This document shows positions 47,028 through 58,351 of a stretch of 64,000 nt of DNA, one piece after another. Within the stretch, counting starts at the first letter, position 1; each line of letters starts with the position of its first letter. This DNA is from Mixophyes australis (lineage: Eukaryota; Chordata; Amphibia; Anura; Limnodynastidae). Both the position numbers and the translations under genes were made by a program. Under the pieces are notes generated by a model. That model made no database searches. It saw only the letters and a program-made list of their open reading frames with translations, and was not told the origin of the DNA. The stretch is taken from positions 42,629,835 to 42,693,834 of the forward strand of contig JAVHZZ010000003.1 of the NCBI GenBank assembly GCA_036250195.1. The letters run 5' to 3'.

Positions 47028-48852
47028 GTTGGATATGAAAAGTCAACAGTCAAAATATCAACACCATAATGTCGACAGTCAAAATTTGTAAATGTTCATA
47101 ATGTTGACAAAGTTAAAATGTCAAAATGCAAAATGAGGACAGGGTTGTAAAGTTGACATCCACTTTTTGTCCCCCTGAATTTGATACTACCAGCCTAGGC
47201 TGGCAACACTAGGGTTGGTTAAGTTGTTTTAAAACTAGTGACTTATGTCAACATCTTGAATATTGACTTTACAACTCTTTCCTCATTTTACATGTAACAT
47301 TTTAACTGTGTCGATATTATGAACAAGTACCCATTATGTGAGTACCCATTAGTACTCTGAGTCTCTCTCCCCCTCTTCCTCCCTTCCAGTCAGCGTCCCC
47401 CAGGGCTCTGTCCTTGGACCCTTACTATTCTCACTATACACCTCTTCTCTGGTTGCACTCATCAGCTCCTTCTGCCTCAAGTACCACCTTTATGCTGATG
47501 ACACTCAACTCTACCTTTCTTCTCCTGATCTCTCTCTCTCCCTTCTCTCCAGGGTATCCGCATGCCTCTCTGCCATCTCCTCCTGGATGTCCTCTAGATT
47601 TCTTAAACTCAATCTTGCTAAAACTGAACTCATTGTCTTTCCTCCCTCTCGTACCTCCTTCCCCTCTGACCTCTCTATCACTGTTGACAACTCCTCTATC
47701 TCCCCTGTTCCCTAGGTATCATCCTTGACTCCTCTCTCTCCTTTGCCCCTCACATTCACTCTCTCGCCAAATCCTGCCGCTTCCAGCTTCGCAACATTGA
47801 CCGCATTCGGCTCTTCCTCTCCCAGGATGCCAACAAATCTCTTGTCCACTCTCTGATTATCTCCCGCTTGGACTACTGCAACCTTCTCCTTATCAGCCTC
47901 CCCCTCTCTCATCTCGCTCCTCTTAGATCTGTACTTAACGCCGCTGCTAGGCTTATTTTCCTCTCTCGACATTCCACCTCTGTCTCCCCACTCTACTAAG
48001 CCCTTCACTGGCTCCCCTTCCCCTACAGAATCCTTTTCAAGCTCCTCACTCTGACTTACAAGGCCTTCGCCAACTCCACTGCTCCCTACATCTCCAACCT
48101 TATCTCTATTCACACTCCCTCCCGCCCTCTGCGATCGTCCAACGATTGTCGCCTCTCTTCCCCTCTGATTACCTCCTCTCACGCTCGTATCCAAGACTTC
48201 TCCCGCGCCGCTCCCCTCCATTGGAACAAGCTCCCCCGCTCCATCAGAACTTCCCCTAATCTGTCCTCTTTCAAACGAACATTAAAAACCCACCTTTTCC
48301 TAAAAGCCTTCCAGTCTCATGCCTAAACTCCCACCGGTCAGCTACCTCTCTTTCTCATCCCTTCTTCCCTTCTCCCCCTTCCTCGACTCCGTCTCCGTTT
48401 CTCCCGTCTCTCCGTCTCATCCATGTATCTGTCTGTCTTCCCCCCCCTTTAGATTGTACGCTCCTTTGAGCAGGGCTCTTCTACCTCCTGTTTCCATCAC
48501 TTTTAACTGCGCTCTCCAGCTACTCAGATCACCTCCTCTCGGTCCCTTTGCCCTCTGTCTCCTCTCGCTTCTCTCCGCTTCCCTCAGTGACTCTTAAGCC
48601 GTCATCCGTGCCCACCCTCTTGGGCCATAGTTACCTGCCTGTACTCACTTTTCCCCTCCCTCCCTCTCTTTCTTGCTGTGCTGAGCCCCCAGAGTTATAG
48701 TGCTTACTGTTACTTGTACTGTGCTGTTTCACCTTGTACTGTGACATTGTTTGTCCTTGAATGGCGCTACGGATACTTTGTGGCGCCCTATAAATAAAAA
48801 TTAATAATAATAATAATAATAATTATGACTGTCGACATTTCAACTATATCCC
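47028..48852. mobile_element. Foldback MITE nested in Tc1 and itself hit by an L2
   Basis: The left arm starts GGTTGGATATGAAAAGTCAA; the right arm ends GACATTTCAACTATATCCCC. Inverted repeats share GTCGACAGTC. TTTACAA occurs at both junctions as a likely target duplication. The left part is about 47028-47345, the right part 48828-48852, and L2 sequence lies between. Inner repeats of GTCGACA, GTTGACA and AATGTC type are abundant. Confidence 0.65.
47350..48827 (+). mobile_element. L2 LINE copy A, 5' truncated
   Basis: Encodes the C-terminal half of an L2-clade reverse transcriptase: [12 protein letters not shown], then [10 protein letters not shown] with both catalytic aspartates, KLNLAKTEL, and further downstream FKRTLKTHLF-like sequence (frame broken several times). 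Stop codons and frame changes make it inactive. The 3' UTR has TAGATTGTACGCTCCTTTGA, and the tail is CTATAAATAAAAATTAATAA(T) repeats. The truncation point is inside the RT domain. Confidence 0.9.
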
Positions 48853-49055
48853 CTTTACAACAGTGGTATGCAGAAGAGAATATCTGAATGCACAGCACAT
48901 TGAACCTTGAAGTGGATGGACTACAGCAGTAGAAGACCACACTAGATTCCACTCCTATCTGCTAAGAAAAGGACACTGGGGCCACAGTGAGGCACTGGCT
49001 CACCAAAACCAAACAGTTGTAGATTGAAAAAACATTGCCTATTCTGATGAGGTGA
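48853..49055 (+). mobile_element. Tc1/mariner fragment 2 of 4
   Basis: Continues the transposase from fragment 1: ACAACAGTGGTATGCAGAAG, then a frame reading MDYSSRRPH and IPLLSAKKR, typical Tc1 transposase blocks. Stops interrupt it. It ends before the expected catalytic region, where L2 copy B begins. Confidence 0.85.
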
Positions 49056-50483
49056 TTACTTTCTTCTAATACTCCTGGATCTCTCTGCTGCATTTGACAC
49101 TGTTGACCACTCTCTCCTCATACAGACGCTACAATCCCTAGGTCTTCAAGACACTGTCCTATCCTGGTTTTCATCCGGCCAATCTAATTGCTCCTACAGT
49201 TTTAATTTCTATGGATCCACCACCGCTTTGCTTCCTTTATCAGTTGGAGTACCACAAGGCTCAGTCCTAGGTCCTCTGCTATTCTCTATCTAAACCACTT
49301 CTCTTGTAAAACTAATAAGCTCCTTTGGATTTCAGAATCCTCTCTATGCGGATAATACACAAATCTATCTATCCTCTTCTGATCTCTCACAATCTGTGTT
49401 GTCTCGCATTACTGACTGTCTTTCTGCCATTTCCTCTTGGATGTCTTCTCGCCAACTCAAACTCAATCTTTCAAAAACAGAACTAATATTATTCCCACCC
49501 AATAACAGAAGTTTCCTGGCTGACATTTCTCAAGCTCGTTGCCTAGGTGTAATCCTTGACTCGCAACTATCCTTTGTTCCCCACATCAACTCTATATTTA
49601 CATCATGCTGCATACATCTAAAAAGCATTTCCAGAATACGTACATATCTCATACAAGACACTGCAAAAACTTTAATTCATGCACTCATCATCTCCCACAT
49701 CGACTTGTAATTCCCTCCTTACTGGTCTTCCCAAAATCAGACTTGAGCCCCTTCAATCTATTTTGCACGCAGTGGCTAGATTGATTTTCTTTGCAAATTG
49801 TTTTTCGTCTGCTGAATCACTCTGTCAGTCGCTACAGTGGTTGCCTGTTTTTCGAAAGAATCCAATATAAAATTTGTCTACTAACATACAAGGCCATCAA
49901 CAAAATTGCACCGACATACATCTCCTCAATTTTCTCGAAATATCTCCCAACTTGAAACCTAAGTTCTGTACAAGATCTGCGTCTCTCTTCCACTCTCATC
50001 ACTTCCACCCATTCCTGGTTACAGGACTTTTTTTGGGCTGTACAATACTTTATGGAATTCACTCCCTCGCTCCACAAGACTTTCCTCTTCAAACCGTCAA
50101 GTGTTCTCTGAAAACCCACCTCTTTAGACAAGCTTTTAATATTCCTCTACCACCCATTTAATCTCCCTAGGTTCCCCTATTACCACCTTCTTCACAGCTA
50201 ACACAAGAAAACAGCCATTTGACCACCATAGTTGTGTGACTGAGCATACAGCCCACTCAATACTTTGTAACCCTTGCATTCTAGCTGGACAAATATTCAA
50301 TATGATGTAACACATACCCTTGTATATCACACCATTGTCCCATAGATTGTAAACTTGTGAGCAGGGCCCTCTTACCTCTCTGTCTGTATGTTTTACCCAG
50401 TATTGTTTTATTACTGTTTGTTCCCAATTGTAAAGCGCTACGTACTTTCCTGGTGCTATGTAGATAAATGATGATGATGACGT
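49056..50483 (+). mobile_element. L2 LINE copy B, 5' truncated
   Basis: RT-domain frame [15 protein letters not shown], then [15 protein letters not shown] followed by a stop, and YADNTQIYL where the second catalytic aspartate is replaced by asparagine. The C-terminal part (LGVILDSQLSFVPHIN and the 104-codon frame at 49396-49710) matches L2. The 3' end is AGATTGTAAACTTGTGAGCA ... CCCAATTGTAAAGCGCTACG and an ATGATGATG tail. Inactive. Confidence 0.92.
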
Positions 50484-50707
50484 GCAGATTGTAGGGTCAG
50501 AATATGTCAAAAACAACATTAATCTATGGATCCAAAGTACCTTATGCCAACAGTGCGGGCTGGTGTTGTAATGGTATGGGAAATGTTTTCTTGGCACACA
50601 TTAGTTTCCTTAATACCAATTAAGCATCATTTAAATCTACCTGAGTATTGTTGCTGACCATGTGCATCCCTTTCTAGCCACAGTTTATCCATTTTGTAAT
50701 GGCTACT
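50484..50707 (+). mobile_element. Tc1/mariner fragment 3 of 4
   Basis: GATTGTAGGGTCAGAATATG, GGTGTTGTAATGGTATGGGA and TTGGCACACATTAGTTTCCT match the catalytic-core part of the Tc1 transposase gene (GVMVWGxFxWHT region). It ends at GGCTACTTCTG, where the DIRS-like block starts. Confidence 0.85.
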
Positions 50708-51859
50708 TCTGTAGTACCCCAGAGCAGGATTACAAAAACCCAGCAGATGCTCCAATATGGCTCTTCTGGCTGAAATCAAACACAGTGCGAAACATAAGTT
50801 CGACAAGGACATACGAATATGTTGACATGTTTCCCTTACGGACATGGCTAAAAATTATCTTCTCGTAGCCTGGGTGGATAGGCGAGGAGGCATACAAGTT
50901 TTTCCCTAACTGGTTGAAGGGTTATTGCATCTTTGCAGCCTCCTACTTAGAGACCAGACTGGTGGCCCTCATCAATGTCTGATGCTACCTCAACCTGATT
51001 AATGAAATGGTGACGGAGCTAGTATCTGGCGGATATACGTTGAACGTTTTAGGCATAAAGCTAGTGGTCAGGCATTTATTCTCTTTGGCTTTAAGGACAT
51101 GGAGACTTGGATAGGGCTGATGCCTTCAAGCGGGGTAACCACCCATGTAGCTGGGGGCACCAGGTTTCCAAAATCGGGGAGGCATGGCACTCCCCATCCA
51201 ACTAGGAATTATTGTTTCTTCTACAACAACACAATATACAGTCAGGGCATTTGGTCGGGGGGAGTCATGTCATAGTCGACATTTTGGCTCCAACTGCCGT
51301 GGATCCTCACCCAGCGTGAGAATGTCCCAGAGGTGTGGCGGGTCCCCATTAGAGGTCACGGGAATGTTGAAGGCCCTGTTTAAGGTCCTGTCCCCAGCTA
51401 ACATCCAGCTTTTGCAAACATGTCTCCATCTTTTCCCTGATGTCTCCCAGGCTAGTTTCCTTGAACAAGGTTTTGCTGCAGCTTTCATATTCCGCCAGAC
51501 ACAGTTTGGGTTAGGATGGTCTTCCATATTTCCATCAGTGGGGATGCCATTGAGGCGAGCCATAGCTCAGTAGTGTATCAGTCCTTCGAGGATACTCTGA
51601 TGATGGCTCAGTTCAGGCTTATGGGAGGGGGCCCTCTTGGTAAACTCAATATAGAATCTGCCTTACAGAATCATTTTGGTTCATGGGCTTTAGATTGAAG
51701 GACAGTTTCTATATCGATCAGTGCCTTCCCATGGGCTGGTCAGTGTCCTGTGTGTACTTTGAACAGTTCAGCTCCTTCCAGTATTGGTGTGTACAAGACA
51801 GAACGCTGGAATCTGCATGTGGTTTTCTAACTGCATTTGCCTTAGTGACTAATACAGTG

Positions 51860-52223
51860 GGCAGCACAGTGGCATAGTGGTTAGCACGTCTGCCTCACAG
51901 CACTGGGGTCATGAGTTTGATTCCCGACCATGGCCTTATCTGTGTGGAGTTTGTATGTTCTCCCTGTGTTTGCGTGGGTTTCCTCCAGGTGCTCCGGTTT
52001 CCTCCCACACTCCAAAAACATACTAGTAGGTCAATTGGCTGCTATAAAAAAATAAATTAAAAAAATTGACCCTAGTCTCTCTCTCTATGTCTGTGTTTGT
52101 CTGTCTGTGTGTATGTTAGGGAATTTAGACTGTAAGCTCCAACAGGGCAGGGACTGATGTGAATGAGTTCTCTGTACAGTGCTGCAGAATCAGTGGCGCT
52201 ATATAAATAATGATGATGATGAA
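51860..52223 (+). mobile_element. Full-length tRNA-headed SINE with L2-like tail
   Basis: The head has the A-box-like TGGCATAGTGG and B-box-like GAGTTTGATTC. The body has GTTTGCGTGGGTTTCCTCC and CGGTTTCCTCCCACACTCC. The tail AGACTGTAAGCTCC ... GGCGCTATATAAATAATGAT shares its layout with the L2 3' end, and an ATG microsatellite closes it. The likely target duplication TAATACAGTG (51850-51859) and TAAAACAGTG (52224-52233) has one mismatch. Probably mobilised by L2 machinery. Confidence 0.88.
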
Positions 52224-52602
52224 TAAAACAGTGCTAACCGCTGATTGGCCACAGGTCACTGCCCCTATGGAAGCAACATGATTTTTGATCTTTTTTGTAG
52301 AGGATCCCTTGACCTGCTTTGTGTGGGCACGTCAATTTTCGGCACGTCAATTTTCGAGTCCAGAATGGGAGTAGTCATGCTGACGCCAGATTTAGCACTG
52401 GCCAATTGTATACGATCATATCCTGGTACTAGTGGTTTAATGACCTTCCACTGTTTGGTTTAATGATCAGTTGTAGCTGACGGCTTTTTCTCTCGCTACC
52501 ACCAGATAAATATAATTACGTTTCATAAACTGTGACCTTTTGCCAAATTTAAATATGTTCGTGTGGTTATTTTATGTTCGTTAAAAGTAATAGACTTGAA
52601 CT

Positions 52603-52742
52603 TTTATTTATATAGCGCCAGCAGATTCCGTAGCGCTTTACAATTGGGAACAAACAGTAATAAAACAATACTGGGTAATACATACATACATACATACATA
52701 CAGAGAGGTAAGAGGGCCCTGCTCGCAAGCTTACAATCTATG
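52603..52742 (-). mobile_element. L2 LINE 3' tail
   Basis: Reverse complement of the ATG-tail L2 3' end: TATATAGCGCCAGCAGATTC, CGCTTTACAATTGGGAACAA, GCTCGCAAGCTTACAATCTA. It holds a CATA tetranucleotide run near 52681. Confidence 0.85.
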
Positions 52743-53250
52743 GCTGGGTGCAAGAAACAAGAGACATTAACACTATGCGGTTTACGGAGCAATCAGTTAT
52801 TCGCAGAAACAGCTTAATTACTTAATTATTAAATGCCACAAAAGCAAGATTTATACATTGCTATTATGCTCAGGGATTTTTCTAGTTTGATTGCTAGGCA
52901 ATCTGTTTATTGAAGTGATTGTGTACCTATTATTTGAAGTGTCTATTTAATTATCCAGCAAACTGCTTAGGGAACTGTCTATGCTAAATTCATTGTCTAA
53001 CCATTGTGTAACAAATGTATTATTACCAAGTTGCCTTTGTTCACCTTAACCTCTTTGATCCAGAAATAAAGGTTAAAGGTTCTACTGTTGGTTATTGAGT
53101 TGGGAGTCAGTAAGTCCTACCAGTACCATTGCCGCTCTGTCACCCATATTCATTCTCATACCAACCGCATCTGAATTGCGAGGAAGGGGGAAGAACAGCA
53201 TTGACGAAAAAGAAGTAAGTCCTTGCATTGTAGTCACTCCATTCCTTCAG

Positions 53251-53407
53251 GATGTTACACTTTCAACAGGATAATGTTCCAAAGCACACTTCAGCTCAAG
53301 CTGGTTTCACAAACATGACACCTTGTTGAATGTATGCCACTAAGAGTTCAATGGGGGTCCTACCAAATACTATAAAGGTGCAACTAATAAAGTGGCTACT
53401 GAGTGAA
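53251..53407 (+). mobile_element. Tc1/mariner fragment 4 of 4 with right terminal repeat
   Basis: CAACAGGATAATGTTCCAAA and CACCTTGTTGAATGTATGCC match the 3' end of the transposase gene. CAACTAATAAAGTGGCTACT is the right terminal repeat, counterpart of the one in the inverted copy at 46972. Confidence 0.85.
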
Positions 53408-53561
53408 TCCCATAGATTGTAAGCTTGCGAGCAGGGCCTCTTACCTCTCTGTCTGCATGTATTACTCAGTAGTGTTTTATTACTGTTTGTTCCCAATTTT
53501 AAAGCTCTACGGAATTTGCTGGCTCTTTATAAATAAATGTTGATGATGATGATGATGATAT
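53408..53561 (+). mobile_element. L2 LINE 3' tail
   Basis: AGATTGTAAGCTTGCGAGCA through CTCTACGGAATTTGCTGGC to TGATGATGATGATGAT. It sits directly beside the Tc1 terminus. Confidence 0.85.
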
Positions 53562-53639
53562 ACATTTACACATACATGCATATGTATGCATACATACTTG
53601 TACACAGACATAGATCAGATAGATTTTTAATTGAAGGTC

Positions 53640-54035
53640 AAGGTGCGTCACCCAGTGCCGTGCAAAAGCAGCGCTGGGGGCTTGGGATTTTAGACACTTC
53701 CCAAAAAGGAAAGGGCACCATCGCTCCCTATCCCCCGAAGCCAAAAGGCCTCTTTGGAGGACAAAGTTTCTTCGGACACCCCTTCGCCGAAGCTAGGGGG
53801 TGCCCCTTTACATCCCCAACTCTCAGAGCCAAAGGGCCCCTTAGAGGGCAAGGGTCTTTAGGAATTCCTCTGCCACAAGGCTCAGGCAGTCCCCTTTACC
53901 CCAGGGTTGGCCGAAGCTTTCCCCGGGGGACTGGCTCTTCAACTCTCCCCATAAGGAGAGAGTCTCAGACAACTGAGGGAGAGGGGTTCCCCTTAGGGTC
54001 AAACCCAAAACCAAAAATGTGCAAACAGAAATCAC
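53640..54035. other. GC-rich sequence of unknown nature
   Basis: Compositionally unlike its surroundings: CAAAGGGCCCCTTAGAGGGC, CGAAGCTTTCCCCGGGGGAC and similar. Two diverged copies of a segment of about 88 bp begin near 53741 and 53829 (both start CCAAARGGCC). A 203-codon + strand frame (53537-54148) crosses it but shows no known domain and is repeat-like (Gly/Pro/Arg/Ser-rich). It could be part of an unknown transposon or satellite. Confidence 0.4.
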
Positions 54036-54041
54036 ATAGAT

Positions 54042-54331
54042 CATGGTTGACTACTCTCGGGAGACTACCGAATTTCTGGGAGTCCTCCCGGACTCATGGG
54101 AGAGCAGGGCAACATCCCATATCCCGGCAGTTTGGTAAGTTAAATTGAGGGGGCAGGGCTTAGTGACGTGATTAGCGTGTCATCGTTGCCACGCCCCCAG
54201 TTGTTATCGGTCAAAATGACTATGACAGTTTAGGGACAGGGCCAATGATGCGATTCTCCGAGCCCCACCCCCACACGCCCACTTGCCCCCCGAACCTCCC
54301 AGTAAGCAAATTGCAAGACCTGGCAAATATG
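54042..54331. mobile_element. CTACTCTCCCGGAATGTC family repeat, copy 4
   Basis: It starts CATGGTTGACTACTCTCGGG and ends ACCTGGCAAATATG. GAATTTCTGGGAGTCCTCCC and GGGGGCAGGGCTTAGTGACG match the other copies. Confidence 0.6.
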
Positions 54332-54337
54332 ACATAG

Positions 54338-54556
54338 ATATCATCATCATCATCATCATCATCATCATTTATTTTATATAGCGCCACTAATTCCGCAGCG
54401 CTGTACAGAGAACTCACTCACATCAGTCCCTGCTTCATTGGAGCTTACAGTCTAAATTCCCTAATATAGACACACACTCACAGACAGATAGACAGATACA
54501 GACAGACTAGGGTCAATTTTGATAGCAGCCAATTAACCTACCAGTATGTTTTTGTA
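54338..54556 (-). mobile_element. SINE 3' part, truncated
   Basis: An ATC microsatellite followed by TATAGCGCCACTAATTCCGC, GAGCTTACAGTCTAAATTCC and AGCCAATTAACCTACCAGTA. It lacks the tRNA-like head. Confidence 0.85.
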
Positions 54557-56865
54557 TGCATACATACATATATATACTTACATGTCAATGATATATGCTC
54601 TTTTGTATAAAGCAATCAGTGTTTTAGTGTAGTTGCTCTTAAATACGTATGAATACATCCAGGTCTCTTTTTAAATATGTATCAAGAATGAAATTGTAAT
54701 TAAAGCATGAATGTTTATTGGAGTTCTAGTGTAATGTTCCACTGATTTTTAAAATGCAATTCCGCCAAAATTACAATAGTTAATGAAGTTCTAACTAAAT
54801 GTTTATTTGCTCTGAAGAAACCGTATTAAGCAGCATTACCAAGGGTATATTGCTGAATGGTGATCTGGAACAATGTAGAACACAGAAGCAATCTCTAGTG
54901 ACCTTTTCCTTCAAACATTGCACAACAATATCTCATAGCCAGAAATATTTTAGAACAGAATGTGAGCACCACCTTATTATAACAGAGCTATGTCAAATAT
55001 CTAATAGAGAATCCATATGTCGTTTTTCACATCTTTAAATATTTATTTGAAAATATTTGTTTATAAACACAGCCAAGTTATCTCTACTTTAAATCATATT
55101 CTCCGTGCATGATGTCCAGCAAATGCTCTGTAATAAAATGTCTTCATTTATAAAACAAGGGATATTTAATAAGTGAGACGCAAAAGTACATACATGCATT
55201 AACCCTCAGCAATCAGTTCATTGGTTTAATGCTGACACAGACTGCGCTGTCAGCTTGGGGAGAGGTGCATTTGATTTAAACAGCACACACCCTTCTCCAT
55301 AAATGGTTACCTATTGTTCTTTACTTTGTAATATTTTTGGGGCATTTTCGTATCTTGGTGCTGGGTTGCCTATTTCTCACATTTCCATGTGTGGGGTGAA
55401 ATTACCGACTAAGCAAATAAAACTCTCCTTGGGATCAACATGTTGGCAGATTACCACAATATGTTTGTGATTGCAATGTTATGTACGAGTTGCATTTCCA
55501 GACATAAGAGAAGTTTGTAATTATTTTTATTAAAGCGTCTTTTGGTAAGGGGGAAGAGGTACATAGTGGGGAGCACACAAAACAAAATACACCATAGGAT
55601 ATGCATTAACATCGCTAAAGAGAGGAAAATAAAAAAGGTCAGTTAGTCACATAAAAGAACTAGAAACAGACACTATCTTAGCATATTTAGTTAGGTATCT
55701 GGAGACAAGGCAATTGGGTCAGGAACGAAAGGGTCAGCTGGAGCTGATGAGCGCAGGAGCACAGAACCTTCGCCATCTGTAGTAAACTCACTCCAGTCCA
55801 TCCATTTAACTATGGGGGCGGGGGGTGCTGCCATAGAATAAGGTACATCTGACAACTTCATTTCAAAACTAAATTGTAAATTAGCAATTATTTTGGGGAT
55901 AATGGTAGGGGAGGGATGTGAGTGCGATCGCTGCTCTGGCAGCTATAAGGATATATCCCCATATATACCTATGATGTTTTGGCAGTTGGTCAGGATATAA
56001 GTGAAAGCGGGCAATAAGTGTGGATGGGGCTAATGATACTGAAGTGACATTCTTTGCTAATTCGAAGATCTCTGACCAGAGCGCCTGGAGAAGTTTGAAA
56101 GTTCTCATACTGAGTTGGACATTGTATCTCACTGGACAAGCTGAGGCAGCCATCAAATCAGCTGTGGTCGTAACTAATCACTTCAGCTTATGTACTTTCA
56201 AACTTTTCCAGGCTCTTATACCTGGAGAACCAATCATTACTAGCGTTTGAGCAGCAACTGAGCCGTAGAGGACTGTGTACTTCAGGAATTAGGTATACGT
56301 GTTTTTTTGGCTCATCAAGTGTTATCTATATGATCTCTTTCTGCCATGAGGGCAAAGGAGAAAGATTACAAGATAAAAGAGGGGCAAATGGCAATGACTA
56401 AAAGAAACACAGCGGGTACTAGTGAATGTATGGGGTTCTTTATTTCTGTTTGATGATGTGATTCCATTGGAAACATGATTCATTTGGGATGCCTGCCTAT
56501 GGTAGCATACCTCAATGACCAGTGACCTAAATATTACATTTCTCTTTCACCCTACTTAGGGGTCTATTTATGACCCTAGCATGGTAGCCCTCAATATGCA
56601 CTGGTGCAAATCGCAACAGTATATAAAGAAGCGCCACTGCAATTTGCTATACAGGGGTGCTCTCTAAGCCCTGGCGTTGACCCCGTCCTCAAGAAAGTAT
56701 TTTCGCTCTTCACCAACAGACAAACGCTGCCGGCGAGTGGAGAAAATGCTGTGTGCATGCGTATAGTGCTTTCCCGTAGAGGGAGTCAGCAAAGCTGGGG
56801 AAGCTTCAGCTGGGTCTATTGAAAATAACCAGTAACGCCATCCTGAGATAAACAAATGCTGCTGT
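54557..56865. other. Intergenic DNA, one loose inverted repeat
   Basis: No gene recognised. GGAGAAGTTTGAAAGT at about 56089 and ACTTTCAAACTTTTCC at about 56191 face each other, which may mark a decayed element. The remainder is unassigned. Confidence 0.4.
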
Positions 56866-56872
56866 CCCACAA

Positions 56873-57064
56873 AGCCGGATTTACACCTCATGGGGCCCTA
56901 GGCAAGATATTGGTTTGGGCCCCCCCCCCAGCCCCGCACACGCGCCCCCCAGCCCCGCACATGCGCCCTCCAGCCCCGCACACCCCCCCAGCCGTCCACC
57001 TCCCTGAAACAATCCTTAGCACTATACTTTTTTAACACAGCATATACTCCTATAGTTACGTAGA
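56873..57064. mobile_element. DNA transposon end fragment next to array
   Basis: GCCGGATTTACACCTCATGG, GGGCCCTAGGCAAG and a C-rich stretch with CAGCCCCGCACA repeats look like a transposon end of the 'GGGGCCCTAGGCA' sort. No partner end was found. Confidence 0.35.
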
Positions 57065-57147
57065 AGGGTAAGCTATGTGCTGCCGCACATCACGCTGCTC
57101 CTCCTGCATCACCATACGGCCCCTCATTACTGTCCCTCTCATCACAC

Positions 57148-57898
57148 ATGCCCCCTGTGCCCTGCATCTTCCATCACACATGCCCCCTGTGCCCTGCATC
57201 TTCCATCACACATGCCCCCTGTGCCCTGCATCTTCCATCACACATGCCCCCTGTGCCCTGCATCTTCCATCACACATGCCCCCTGTGCCCTGCATCTTCC
57301 ATCACACATGCCCCCTGTGCCCTGCATTTTCCATCACACATGCCCCCTGTGCCCTGCATCTTCCATCACACATGCCCCCTGTGTCCTGCATCTTCCATCA
57401 CACATGCCCCCTGTGCCCTGCATCTTCCATCACACATGCCCCCTGTGCCCTGCATCTTCCATCACACATGCCCCCTGTGCCCTGCATCTTCCATCACACA
57501 TGCCCCCTGTGTCCTGCATCTTCCATCACACATGCCCCCTGTGTCCTGCATCTTCCATCACACATGCCCCCTGTGCCCTGCATCTTCCATCACACATGCC
57601 CCCTGTGTCCTGCATCTTCCATCACACATGCCCCCTGTGCCCTGCATCTTCCATCACACATGCCCCCTGTGCCCTGCATCTTCCATCACACATGCCCCCT
57701 GTGTCCTGCATCTTCCATCACACATGCCCCCTGTGCCCTGCATCTTCCATCACACATGCCCCCTGTGCCCTACATCTTCCATCACACATGCCCCCTGTGC
57801 CCTGCATCTTCCATCATAATACATGCCCCCTGTGCCCTGCATCTTCCATCACATATGCCCCCTGTGCCCTGCATCTTCCATCATAATACATGCCCCCT
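57148..57898 (+). repeat. 32-bp tandem array, about 23 copies
   Basis: The unit GCCCCCTGTGCCCTGCATCT followed by TCCATCACACAT recurs every 32 bases with mainly GTGCC/GTGTC variation. The last copies carry CATAATACATG insertions. Because 32 is not a multiple of 3 and the unit has no stop in any + frame, all three frames stay open (223 to 275 codons) with the same repeated peptide. This is a length artefact, not a gene. Confidence 0.95.
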
Positions 57899-58033
57899 GT
57901 AGTAATATGGTAGAGTATTAGCGCTCAAAATTGTCTTATAACAAAAATAATTAGTTGTAATGCAATTAGGTAAGAATATGTAGAGAAGATGGGTGATAAC
58001 GTTGGAATGACAGCATGGGGGTTAAAACAAAAA

Positions 58034-58239
58034 ACATTTAATGTTTACATACAAATAATACAAATGAATGTCCACAATTGCCATATGAATGGCAGTCCGA
58101 CACTGCAATTGTTACAATAGTAATTGGTCAAACAGCCATGGTCTGCGAGTTCCAAGTAAAGGGGAACAGTGGAGGCTGCTAGAGAGAGCTCTGTTGGAAA
58201 GATGGTATATCCTTATTACAGTCCAACCAGGTCAAGGGA
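58034..58239. repeat. Left arm of 206-bp inverted repeat
   Basis: It pairs with 58352-58557. One mismatch was noticed (near the outer end) and no indels. An identical run of 50 codons starting MAVRHCNCYN is encoded on the + strand of this arm and the - strand of the other. Confidence 0.95.
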
Positions 58240-58351
58240 ACATAGTATGGGGCAATGAGGTCCAATTAGAGAACAGTCATAGACCAACCTCATACAGTCC
58301 AGCAGTCAAATGGAGTCCAAGGAGTCCATGATGTTATACATTCTGACACCA

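Larger units (their letters stand above)
50708..53250 (+). mobile_element. DIRS-like retroelement fragment, nested in Tc1
   Basis: The frame at 51600-51830 reads GGGPLGKLNIESA, then, after a frame change, SFYIDQCLPMGWSVSCVYFEQFSSF, which is the reverse transcriptase signature of DIRS-type (tyrosine recombinase) retroelements. Upstream (50860-51570) is a decayed gag-like region. The stretch 52743-53240 with CAGAAATAAAGG may be a terminal repeat. The element is broken by stops, a SINE at 51860-52223 and an L2 tail at 52603-52742. The exact borders are uncertain. Confidence 0.7.

Noticed and set aside
57075..57902. Three overlapping + strand frames of 223-275 codons
   Set aside because: All are rotations of one peptide caused by the 32-bp period.
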